45,976 nucleotides of DNA, taken from NCBI GenBank assembly GCA_000482145.1, contig AUXH01000081.1:1-45976 (forward strand), written 5' to 3'. Under the pieces are notes generated by a model. That model was given only the letters and a program-made list of their open reading frames with translations, made no database searches and was not told the DNA's origin. The stretch is from Strigomonas culicis (lineage: Eukaryota > Euglenozoa > Kinetoplastea > Trypanosomatida > Trypanosomatidae). Below, one piece after another: positions 1 through 8,527 of the stretch (its first letter is position 1; each line of letters opens with the position of its first letter). Position numbers and translations under genes: made by a program.

Positions 1-27
1 GAAACGAAACGAAACGAAAGAAAAGAA

Positions 28-58
<31 letters not shown>
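1..58. repeat. GAAAC/GA microsatellite
   Basis: The window opens with about three GAAAC units that decay into GAAAG and then a pure GA run to about position 58. It is a simple purine repeat with no coding potential. It may mark a repeat-limited contig edge. Confidence 0.9.
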
Positions 59-61
<3 letters not shown>

Positions 62-2000
62 ACGCGTCCTCGTTCCCTCGCTCACTCCGTGTGGAAGCCG
101 TTTACCACTGAGATGGGCACGAGCGGGGCTTACGGTCAGCGCCCCGTATGAGGGAGGCATTTGTTGACGCTCCACGCTGGCACGCAGCTGCGGCAAATGG
201 GGCGACGGCGCATTCCAGCTGAGGAACTCGGGCAATGCAGCACAGCACCGAGCCACGCGTTGCGCGTGGCAACGCGCACAGCCACCCGACGCAAGCACGT
301 TTCGCGGCGGTAAGTGGCGCCGCACGGAGGGCCCCTGATCAACCCCGCGGCCAGGCCCCCCCACCCCCCCCGCCCGCTCTCCTCACGGAGCCACGCATTC
401 GATGAACATCAAATTAGAACCCCCCCCCCCCGCCCCCCTGTGCCCACGCCGCACCCATCCACCGGCTTTTGGCTCAAAGGGTATGCCGCTGCGCCCCTGT
501 GGAAATACCAGAGGGGGTGGGTGTGGGGGAGCTGGCCACTGGCCAGTCGTGGCCAACCAACGCGCCCCACGCGGCCACGCGTTGCGCCAAACCCAAACCC
601 ACGCACATGTCGGAGCTACGGGTATTGTCGACACCCCCCTCCCCGCTGTGCCAACCACCATTACGGTAGGGCGGCACCAGGAAGGATGGGGGGGGGGTTC
701 CAATTCCAAGCACCGGTTAGCTTAAGAGTGGTAAGCCAGCGGAACTGGAAAGAAAGAAGACACCCTTCAGCGCCTGCAACGAGAACCGGGTTAACCCTGC
801 ATGCTCATGGCCATCATCCGGGGGATGAAAACGGGTCGGTGGGCGCAAGCCAGAAAGACGCAACCGCCACGCACGCAGCGGAGCGGGGCGCGTAGCGCCA
901 AAACGTTTGTCAATGAGATTAATCCCCGCCACTTCCTAAGAAGGGCTTGCCTGGGTGGAAAAGGAATGTGTCTGGTTCCGAGACCACAAATTGAAAGGCA
1001 CATAAATCCACTTTCTGTGCTGCGCAGGGTCAGCCCCCTATGATGAAACCATCACCGTGTCGTTACCACAGGTTCAGCGTGCCTCTGCTTCTACTCTGTG
1101 GAATTGGCCGACTTTTTGTGTGATTTGTTCGATCCCCTATCGTCTGCCAAGCAATCCGTGGAAACAGAGGAAGAGAACACTGAGGAGGGGTCCCCCCACC
1201 GCCCCAGTATTATCCTGGAAGATCGTAGGAGGCAACGCGAAGAAGAAGCGCCACCCCTAGTTTCTAGTTTATTGTTTGCTTGGCCTTGCAATTCGGGATG
1301 CAGGCGGATCAAGGAAAGACCGAAAACGTCACCCCTGTTACCGATTCAGCGCAGACGGTGCTCGCGCCCATACCGGCGGGGCCAACCCTTTGTTTTATAT
1401 CATTACACCTCCAGGAGTATGTGCGGTCAGTGTTTTTGGCCATTTGGTGGGGGTGGCGGGGCGTTCGTGCGTTTGAAGGACAGCCGCTCTTTCCGGCACG
1501 ACTGGTGTAGCACTAGCCGCTGGACGTGAACACCCTTCCCCGCACTTCGGTGCCCCGTGAGCCTTTGAATGGGGTACAAAAAAAAACCTCTTCCGCAGCC
1601 TCGGGTGGTGAAACAGAAAAGCTGCAGCTCACGAAACCCAACACACAAAACAAGCCCCGCAGCGCCACACTCAAGGAGGGGGGGCCGGTTTCTCGCAACC
1701 GCCCCCCCCCTCTTTTGAATGACACGCCCGCCTTTCCCTTTTGAGCGAGGGGCCCGGGGCCCGGTTTCCTCACGCCAGGGGGAGGCGGGCCCAGGCCAGG
1801 CCACCACCACTCCGCCGCCCACTCTTCGGCGCGCGCGCACACAAAAAGAACGGGTTGGTTTCCGCGGTTGCTCTCCTCGCGCGGCCGGGGGGTGTTTGGC
1901 GATGGGCGCAGCCCCCCCCCCTTGAAAAAAATGCGACCGCCGCGCCGTGGGGGCGTGCAGGCCGCCCCCCCCCCCCCAGGGAGGGCGGGCGATGACGCTT
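59..2000. other. GC-rich region without a supportable gene, rich in C/G homopolymers
   Basis: I see no credible gene here. The open frames are short, overlap on both strands, and translate to Pro/Arg/Gly-rich low-complexity peptides. The region holds long C or G runs (about 355-375, 420-433, 690-700, 1700-1715, 1910-1920, 1964-1978), a perfect 8-bp stem with a 3-nt loop at 252-270, and a second copy of the same 14-mer at 574-587. I see no telomere-type TTAGGG array and no good tRNA A/B-box pair. Its position upstream of the first gene fits a subtelomere or the 5' boundary of a transcription unit. That reading is inference from position and composition. Confidence 0.6.
252..270. repeat. Perfect 8-bp inverted repeat, arm shared with 574-587
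   Basis: GCCACGCG and CGCGTGGC flank a TTG loop. The 14 bases at 252-265 recur identically at 574-587, where the second arm is not kept. Confidence 0.6.
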
Positions 2001-2474
2001 TAATAAGGTCACCTGTTTTGGATAGAGTTTGTTGACACCTTTATTGTGACACCGCGACTTGGGTACGGAAAAGCAAGTAGTTTACATATGTGTTTCTATC
2101 TATTTCTCTATCTCATTATATATATATATATATATATATATATCTGAATAATAAAATATCTTTTACTGCTTGCAGGTGTTTTTAGTGAATATGTTCGTTT
2201 CGTTCTTTGATGTTTCTATCCCTTTCTGTATTGCTCTTATTATTACTTCTTCCCCACGTCTGCTTTCATATGCATGTCAATTATTCCTAGTATTTTCTCT
2301 ATCAGGGAGTTATATCCATCCCTCATAATCTCAGGCGTGTGCATTCTCGCCAAAGAAAGAACGCAAAACCTGCAGAAATATTATACGCTTTGCATATACA
2401 AAAAGAGTGTCGTATATTGCGCATTTCCACGTTTTTTTTTCTAAAGAAAAGGAAAAAAACAATACAGGTACGCA
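2001..2474 (+). other. AT-rich leader to the first gene
   Basis: Composition switches abruptly near 2000 from GC-rich to AT-rich. The stretch contains a TA dinucleotide run and, close to 2430-2445, a T-run followed by AG and a purine-rich stretch before the RRP4 ATG. These are likely trans-splicing signals. No gene is seen. Confidence 0.6.
2117..2143. repeat. TA dinucleotide microsatellite
   Basis: An uninterrupted TA run of about 13 units lies just past the switch from GC-rich to AT-rich sequence. Confidence 0.9.
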
Positions 2475-3353
2475 ATGTCAACCAAGACAAAGGTTATTGT
2501 TGGTGACTCCATATGCGGTGGTGCGAAAGAAAATAAAATTCCATCGGATGACGAAACATTTTATCTGCGCGGTTTTAACACGTACACTGGGGGAAACCCA
2601 AGCGTCTCAGCTCTCTCACATGAGGGTGCTGGGCAAATCGTTGCGGCAATCAATGGCACTGTTGAGATTACAGACCGTGTCGTTTCGGTTAAAGGGAGTG
2701 CTTCGAGGTATCTGCCCGAGATAGGGGATGTAGTGGTTGGCCGAATTACAGAAGTCGCTGGGAGCCGCTGGCTTGTCGATGTTAATGCGCATCAGAACGC
2801 CATCATGTTATTATCCAATGTCACAGAACCTGGTGGCATGCTTCGCAGGCGGAACAGAGGAGACGAACTGGGTATGAGACAACTATTTGATCAAGAGGAT
2901 CTTATCGCTGCTGAGGTACAGCGAATATCTCCAGAAGGCACTATTTCTCTTCATTCGCGAGGAACTGAAAAGTATGGCAGGCTTTCAGGCGCAGGACAAT
3001 TTGTGCAGGTACGCGCTTCTTTAGTCAAGCGCGCAAAACACCAATTTTTCACTCTCGTAACTGTCCCTGTGAGTATTATCCTTGGCATGAATGGATACAT
3101 ATGGATTTCTGGTGTTAAGGAGAAGGCCGTGGACGGCGCCGATCGAAGTAATATAACACGTGTAGCAAACTGTATTACAGTGCTCGGAATTCGTGGTATC
3201 GAAGTGTACCAAAAAACTATAGAAGCTATCCTTGATAATTCTCTTTCGATGTCGTTGAGTCTCTTTGATATTCTAAGTGAGGAACACCATAGCCAGCTTG
3301 TTGCCAACGTTAGCGAAACCACAACCAAAAGGGTAAAGGTAGACTATTCGTAA
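2475..3353 (+). CDS. RRP4: Exosome complex cap subunit RRP4 (EXOSC2-like)
   Basis: The 292-residue product is a cap subunit of the RNA exosome, which processes and degrades RNA 3' to 5', for example rRNA precursors in the nucleus. Seen: an N-terminal lobe (about 1-80), an S1 domain (about 82-160) containing GDVVVGRITEVAGSRWLVDV and then the RRP4-typical RRRNRGDELGMRQLF, and a KH domain (about 175-245) with the GMNGYIWISG loop of eukaryotic RRP4 in place of a classical GXXG. The length matches the human protein (about 293). The ATG follows an AG-containing leader directly. It is the first supportable gene in the window, next to the GC-rich boundary region. RRP40 and CSL4 are the paralogues to exclude, but the RRRNRGDEL and MRQLF block favours RRP4. 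Confidence 0.93.
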   Translation: MSTKTKVIVGDSICGGAKENKIPSDDETFYLRGFNTYTGGNPSVSALSHEGAGQIVAAINGTVEITDRVVSVKGSASRYLPEIGDVVVGRITEVAGSRWLVDVNAHQNAIMLLSNVTEPGGMLRRRNRGDELGMRQLFDQEDLIAAEVQRISPEGTISLHSRGTEKYGRLSGAGQFVQVRASLVKRAKHQFFTLVTVPVSIILGMNGYIWISGVKEKAVDGADRSNITRVANCITVLGIRGIEVYQKTIEAILDNSLSMSLSLFDILSEEHHSQLVANVSETTTKRVKVDYS

Positions 3354-3962
3354 GCCAGATTCAGCATGCGGTGATTTTTTTCTTTTACGTTCGCTTAATG
3401 TGGCAAGTGTTATGTTAGTATAGGTAATCCTTGTGTTTCCACGAAACGATTTTGAATGAAGCTACTCCTTCTCAAAGTAATCATAATGTCATCTAAATGG
3501 TTCATAAAGTTTTTTTTTTGTTAAGTAACTGTCACCTAAAGTACTCAAAGAAAAGTCGGTAATCTAGAAAAAGGATGGATACTATAACAAATCTGTTCCC
3601 TTTTTCAGTTTTCGCGTTTCTCAATTTGCTGAGTGTGTTTCTTTATACCCCTTCTCTCTCTTCTTTTTTTTTTTCCACAAAACTGTTCTGTCTTTTACAG
3701 CCTTTACAATAGGGAAGCAAAGCTGTGGTTACGTGCGACATAATTCCTTCTAACATTATAGAACATCTCTAAATGGATAGTTGTTGAGTCTTACATCACA
3801 AAAAAGAAAAATACAAGCAACAAAGAAACGCGAAGGAACAAAGGAGAACGTTGACAACAATTCGGATACGCCGAAGTTCCCAAGAAGACAGAGTTGGGAA
3901 TTGTCTAGTTCGTAAGATTCTTTTTCCTTCCTGTTTTAGTCTGGTGCCCTAAAACGTTCATA
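3354..3962 (+). other. RRP4 to PI3-kinase intergenic region
   Basis: AT-rich, with several T-runs (about 3510-3520, 3665-3676, 3921-3937). The last is followed by an AG at 3938-3939 and an unbroken 23-base leader to the PI3-kinase ATG. It would hold the 3' UTR of RRP4. I see no gene. Confidence 0.6.
3921..3939 (+). promoter_or_regulatory. Probable trans-splice acceptor of the PI3-kinase gene
   Basis: A pyrimidine tract ends in TTTTAG. No other ATG lies between this AG and the annotated start at 3963. Confidence 0.55.
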
Positions 3963-6900
3963 ATGGACGTTAATATCAAGGCACGCGTAAAGAAGATTTG
4001 GTATACACCAGAAGTAGATATTGAAAAGGAAATCCAAAAGGAAGAAAACGCAGCTGCTGTCATCACGAAGGAAATTGATCACTTCAATCAACAGAATTAC
4101 CAGAATGTTTCAATTATTTCTGATTTTCTGAAGCCGCTTATCTTTGGTGTGGATAGCAGCATCTGTGCAAGCACTCGAGAGGTTGAAGCAATTCTAGAGT
4201 ATATTGTTGGCAAACGGAGCGAGTGGTGCAGTGATCGTGATGAAGTTCGGGATTTTCGTCGCGCAATAGAGCAATCCTACAAGGATGAATGGAATGAGTT
4301 TAGCGCGGTGAACCCTCACATTACAGAAAGTGAAGCAGTTCGAAGTCGACCACAGTGCTTTTGTTTGCCTCCACTCCAAACAGCGTATCAAAACATGCTC
4401 AAAGGTCTAAATCCAAAGCAACCAAATGACAAGAGCGGTGCTGTTATTATGCGTATATGGTATGTCGACTTAGCTGGTTGTGCAACATCCACTGTTCACG
4501 AGTTCAGCTTTGACACCGTCGCGGATTATGCTATATCCTATTCCATCAATCAAATTGCTTCCTTCGCCAACGTCAAGTCTCGGAGACAAAAGAATGACAC
4601 AGTTTTCATTTTTCGTGTTAAGGGGAGAAACGATTTTATTTACGGAAGTGAACATTTGATCAACTTCCGTTTCGTGCGAGATTGTGTGAGTAAGCGACGT
4701 GAACTGAATGTCGAAATAGAGTCAAAAAATGCTTCTTTACTTCTGCTGCCCACGTTTTGCCCAGTTTACCGGTCTCAGACTGTACCCAACCAAAAACACA
4801 AAGACTTGTGCAAACGGAAGGGAGCTTCACAGATAAGCATATGGAGCCTATCATCCAATCTTTCATTGAAGTTGATTGGCAGTCCGGATTTTCTGGAGCG
4901 ACATGGAAATACACTGAAAACAGAGGAAATCAACGACTTTGGTGGTTTTCATTTTGCTATTTTTTGTGAGGCCTACTACGGAACCTCGTTGTGTGCAGCT
5001 CCACAAGTGTCATCCTGGAAAGCGATGGACGACTTGGTCGGCGATCAAGCAACTGGTCACGCGCTGTTCTGGAATGATGAAGAGATCACTTTTGACATTG
5101 CCTTGTGCAATTGTCCTCGCGAATTGAAATTCGGATTTACCTTGATCGGTGTGCCAGCGGACAAATTTTCCTACATGGAAAAACAAGATGCAGAGCAACT
5201 CTGTACACTTTTATCTGAAACTACAAAAAAGAGTGGAGACCAGGGGACATCTGTGCACGTATTGGGTACTGCTGCGGTACAGCTTTTTGATTATATGGCG
5301 CACATGAAGAGTGGCAGGATTAAGCTGCATCTGTGGGATTCGTGTGTCAACCCAGTGCAGTCGAATGGTTCTGTCGGTGTTGGAACTGGCAGCATTCTTG
5401 AGTTTATATTGCCATCCTTCGAAAAAACAGTAGTGCTGCCAAGCGGGCGTCCACCGAAGAACATGGAAATAGAAGCACTAGCTAAAAAAAGGCATGAAGA
5501 AGAAGAGTTAAATGAGCGACTGAATGAAATTGAGCAGTTACGACAGCTTAAGAGAATTATTGCCTATGATCCTCTGTGTAAAATGACAACTGATGATAAA
5601 ACTATTGTATGGAAGTACAAGGACGTGCTCGTGAACAGGCCCCAAGCGATGTCCAAGTTTCTATCATCTGTGGACTGGACTCAGCCGTACGACGTCTACA
5701 TGGTGCATATTTTGATAAGACGCTGGTGCGCCCTGGCACCGTTTGATGCGCTCGAGCTACTCGATGCCAAGTACGCTGACACGGTCGTGCGTGAGCAAGC
5801 CATTCGATACATGGAAGGGATGACAGATTACGACTTGCATGGATGCATCTTACAGCTTGTGCAAGTGCTCAAGTTTGAACCCTATTACTACTGCGCACTT
5901 TCGCGGTTTCTTCTTCGTCGATCACTCAAGTCGAACCATGTCGTGGGTCATTATGTTTTCTGGTACTTGACGGCAGAGGTGAAAAACATGCGCATGCGTG
6001 AATTTCATGGCCTCTTGCTAGAAGAATTTATCAAACGAACCCCCCTTCGCCGCAACTATTTACGTCAAGTGTATGTGTCGAGAGAACTTCTTGGGTGCGC
6101 GCTGGAAGTGCAACGCGCACCGAAAAAGGATCGCATCGAGTGTCTGAAAGAGGCTCTTTCACATCTCACTCTTCCTCATCATTTTACGTTGCCTCTAAAT
6201 CCGGCAGTTGAATGCAGTAGCGTTGAGATCAATGACTGCAAAGTGATGGACTCTAAAAAGTTTCCTCTTTTTTTGGTATTTCGAAATCATCTTGATGCGG
6301 ACGACCGTTCCTTCGTCATCTTCAAGTCGGGAGATGATTTGCGACAAGATTTGCTCACGCTCCAGCTGCTGGAGTTGATGGACACCATCTGGAAGGCGAA
6401 CGGCTTAGATCTGCACATTATTCCATACGGGTGCATTTCAACGGGTGAAGGGGTGGGTATGATTGAGGTAGTCTTGAACAGTGATACCCTTGCAAGCATT
6501 ACGCGAAAGGACGGCGGGGCACAGGCGGCGTTTAGCGAACAACCGTTACTGAACTGGCTGCGATGCTACAACAAGGAAAGAAGTGACGTGGAACGATGCC
6601 TTTGGAATTTTGTGTTTAGTGTCGCTGGCTACACAGTCGCCACATATATATTGGGCATTGGCGACCGGCATAACGATAATATTATGCTGCGAAAAGATGG
6701 TACCCTTTTCCACATTGACTTTGGCCATTTTCTCGGAAATTTCAAGACGAAGTTTGGTTTTAAGCGTGAAACGGCACCTTTTATCCTCACTCCAATGTAC
6801 GTCCACGTCATGGGCGGACTAAATAAATCCATCTTTCGGTTTTTTATGGACGTCGCATGTGAGGCCTACAATGTTATTCGACGCTGCAGCAACGTTTTCA

Positions 6901-7097
6901 TCATGCTTTTTATTCTCATGCTGTCGACAGGTATTCCAGAATTAAGTACAAAGGACGACATTGAGTGGTTGCGTACGGTGCTTTTAATAGGTCGAAGTGA
7001 CACTGAAGCATCTAAGCATTACAAACAGTTGATAAACATGGCACTAAACAACAAGCGAACGCTGATCAACGATTACATTCACATTATGGTCCATTAG
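3963..7097 (+). CDS. Phosphatidylinositol 3-kinase, class I/II-like with RBD
   Basis: The 1044-residue lipid kinase would phosphorylate the 3-OH of phosphoinositides at membranes. Domain order resembles p110 rather than VPS34. There is a Ras-binding-domain-like segment (about 160-260, with FRVKGRNDFIYG followed by FRFVRDCV), a C2-like region (about 300-460), a helical domain (about 530-730, with ELLDAKYADTVVREQAIRY and LVQVLKFEPYY), and a kinase domain (about 780-1044). Catalytic residues are intact: P-loop lysine K788 in FKSGDDLRQD, catalytic loop GDRHNDN with D901, and HIDFGHF with D919. The activation segment carries basic residues (FKTKFGFKRE), as in kinases that accept phosphorylated PI. 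A class III VPS34 would be shorter (about 890) and lack the RBD. The substrate is inferred, and I see no adaptor-binding domain. ATG chosen after the AG at 3939. Confidence 0.9.
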   Translation: MDVNIKARVKKIWYTPEVDIEKEIQKEENAAAVITKEIDHFNQQNYQNVSIISDFLKPLIFGVDSSICASTREVEAILEYIVGKRSEWCSDRDEVRDFRRAIEQSYKDEWNEFSAVNPHITESEAVRSRPQCFCLPPLQTAYQNMLKGLNPKQPNDKSGAVIMRIWYVDLAGCATSTVHEFSFDTVADYAISYSINQIASFANVKSRRQKNDTVFIFRVKGRNDFIYGSEHLINFRFVRDCVSKRRELNVEIESKNASLLLLPTFCPVYRSQTVPNQKHKDLCKRKGASQISIWSLSSNLSLKLIGSPDFLERHGNTLKTEEINDFGGFHFAIFCEAYYGTSLCAAPQVSSWKAMDDLVGDQATGHALFWNDEEITFDIALCNCPRELKFGFTLIGVPADKFSYMEKQDAEQLCTLLSETTKKSGDQGTSVHVLGTAAVQLFDYMAHMKSGRIKLHLWDSCVNPVQSNGSVGVGTGSILEFILPSFEKTVVLPSGRPPKNMEIEALAKKRHEEEELNERLNEIEQLRQLKRIIAYDPLCKMTTDDKTIVWKYKDVLVNRPQAMSKFLSSVDWTQPYDVYMVHILIRRWCALAPFDALELLDAKYADTVVREQAIRYMEGMTDYDLHGCILQLVQVLKFEPYYYCALSRFLLRRSLKSNHVVGHYVFWYLTAEVKNMRMREFHGLLLEEFIKRTPLRRNYLRQVYVSRELLGCALEVQRAPKKDRIECLKEALSHLTLPHHFTLPLNPAVECSSVEINDCKVMDSKKFPLFLVFRNHLDADDRSFVIFKSGDDLRQDLLTLQLLELMDTIWKANGLDLHIIPYGCISTGEGVGMIEVVLNSDTLASITRKDGGAQAAFSEQPLLNWLRCYNKERSDVERCLWNFVFSVAGYTVATYILGIGDRHNDNIMLRKDGTLFHIDFGHFLGNFKTKFGFKRETAPFILTPMYVHVMGGLNKSIFRFFMDVACEAYNVIRRCSNVFIMLFILMLSTGIPELSTKDDIEWLRTVLLIGRSDTEASKHYKQLINMALNNKRTLINDYIHIMVH

Positions 7098-7381
7098 TGA
7101 CACCTCCCACTTCTCTTCTCTCAAAAAATAAAAAAAAAGGACACAAGTTCTCGTGTATATATACCCACATACCCACATAAATACCTTTTGTTGTTGTTTG
7201 TACTGGTACTCACTATTTCTTAGCTCTGGTATTGTACTCTTTTTAAATTCTGTTTGTAATTCAGAACACTGTCTCGTTACCTTTTCTTTTTTACTTCTTC
7301 CTTTTTTTTTTGTCTTTTTACAACACATAACTTTTCTGTTGTCTACGTAAGCTTCTTTTCACAGATCACTCTGTTATTATT

Positions 7382-8179
7382 ATGGTACCTTGGGGAGCGC
7401 TTCAGCGACGACTCATGGCCTACTTGTTGCGTCATCCACAGTTCAAAGAAGCGGTGCAAAATGGAACCCAAAAGGTTATGAACAGTGAGGCCTTCAAAAA
7501 CGCTCAGAGAAAAATGAACTCAGCCTTTGGCGAGGCTTCAAAGAGTTTCAATAACAGCAATGCAAATACCAACAAATCTGGAGGCGGCCACAATGCATCA
7601 TCCTCTTCCTTTAACACCATACGAAGGAGGTTTCTCAACACATGGCATGCACACAAAGGTAGAGTATGGGCGTTTGTAGCAGCCAACTTCTTCGGCATCC
7701 TCTTTTTGATACAGCTCAGCCAGCCGTTATATCACATCTTCACTTCACTAATGCAACCCGCCTCCCACCCGTCCATCAAGCACAACAAGAAACAGGAGAA
7801 GGATGCTTCTCTCCAATCCCGAGTGGCTTCCCAGGAGGATGGCTTCCGCACTTTGGAAGGAGAGGTAGAAGACAACTCCACACGGCAACAACAAAACGGA
7901 AAGCGCGGCACCAAGAAGGTGGCGAAAACTCAATCGGAAGATAATGTCAACCAACCATGGACTGCACACGAGTCCTCTTTCATGTACGACGATACAAAGC
8001 AACAACACGGCGTAGCTAACAATACCAAATACAACTCGGCGATGCATCGGGACCTATTTGAGTCGAAGGATGGCGAGCGCGTCGGGTTCGAAACGTCTTT
8101 TCTAGTGAAAATGGGAGATGAAACGGAATTCACCTCTTCCCTTGAACGTGAACACCTTACTGGTGCCGTCTCTAAGTAA
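7382..8179 (+). CDS. Conserved-type hypothetical protein, one membrane span
   Basis: I do not recognise this 265-residue protein. The N-terminus (1-50) is amphipathic and basic (LQRRLMAYLLRHPQFKEAV). An Asn/Ser-rich linker follows (about 55-78), then a basic patch (TIRRRF) and one clear hydrophobic span (about 95-114, VWAFVAANFFGILFLIQL). The rest is hydrophilic, Lys/Gln/Asn-rich and probably disordered. That layout suits a mitochondrial or endomembrane single-pass protein, but the location is a guess. The ATG at 7382 is the first after an acceptor AG at 7363-7364. The gene sits between the PI3-kinase and JBP2 in the place where Leishmania also has an uncharacterised gene (from memory). Confidence 0.75.
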   Translation: MVPWGALQRRLMAYLLRHPQFKEAVQNGTQKVMNSEAFKNAQRKMNSAFGEASKSFNNSNANTNKSGGGHNASSSSFNTIRRRFLNTWHAHKGRVWAFVAANFFGILFLIQLSQPLYHIFTSLMQPASHPSIKHNKKQEKDASLQSRVASQEDGFRTLEGEVEDNSTRQQQNGKRGTKKVAKTQSEDNVNQPWTAHESSFMYDDTKQQHGVANNTKYNSAMHRDLFESKDGERVGFETSFLVKMGDETEFTSSLEREHLTGAVSK

Positions 8180-8527
8180 GGGTATTGCCAATTACCACCA
8201 CAGTGGATTGCCATATTGAGTTACAATACAAAGGAAAACAGTATTAATTAATGCTTTGGTGCGATTAAAGTAATTAAAAGAGAAAGATACAGTATATTGA
8301 AGCGAGTTTGCATTGTTGCATCTCCAGTTTTTGTCTATCTGCTTGTTTGTTTCTGATGTATTACTCTCTACTACAGGTGATCCTCTTTCTTCTCCCCTTT
8401 CTTCCCCCCCCCCTGCTCCCTATGCAACCCACCTGGACTCCTTACCACACGGGTGCGTTGGGTTGTTTCTTTGATTCTTTGTTATTATTATGCTGTTGGT
8501 GTGCAGTGCTACGTGTGTGTTGTCCAA
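8180..8527 (+). other. Intergenic region with JBP2 trans-splicing signals
   Basis: AT-rich 3' sequence is followed by a long CT tract (about 8388-8420), then no AG until 8505-8506. An open frame here is continuous with JBP2 but begins with GTG at 8453. It precedes the acceptor and should not be in the mRNA. Confidence 0.7.
8388..8506 (+). promoter_or_regulatory. Probable trans-splice acceptor that fixes the JBP2 start
   Basis: After the CT-rich tract the first AG is at 8505-8506, giving a 21-base leader to the ATG at 8528. This argues against any in-frame start upstream. Confidence 0.65.

Noticed and set aside
715..800. tRNA-like A-box and GGGTTAACCC in the GC-rich block
   Set aside because: The A-box resemblance is real, but the putative anticodon loop has five rather than seven bases, the T-arm does not fold, and spacing is too long.
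136..2012. Many short open frames on both strands of the first 2 kb
   Set aside because: They overlap each other, are Pro/Arg/Gly-rich, arise from GC-rich composition and show no domain or splice context.
8453..8527. N-terminal extension of JBP2 that looks like a signal peptide
   Set aside because: It starts with GTG and precedes the trans-splice acceptor AG at 8506.
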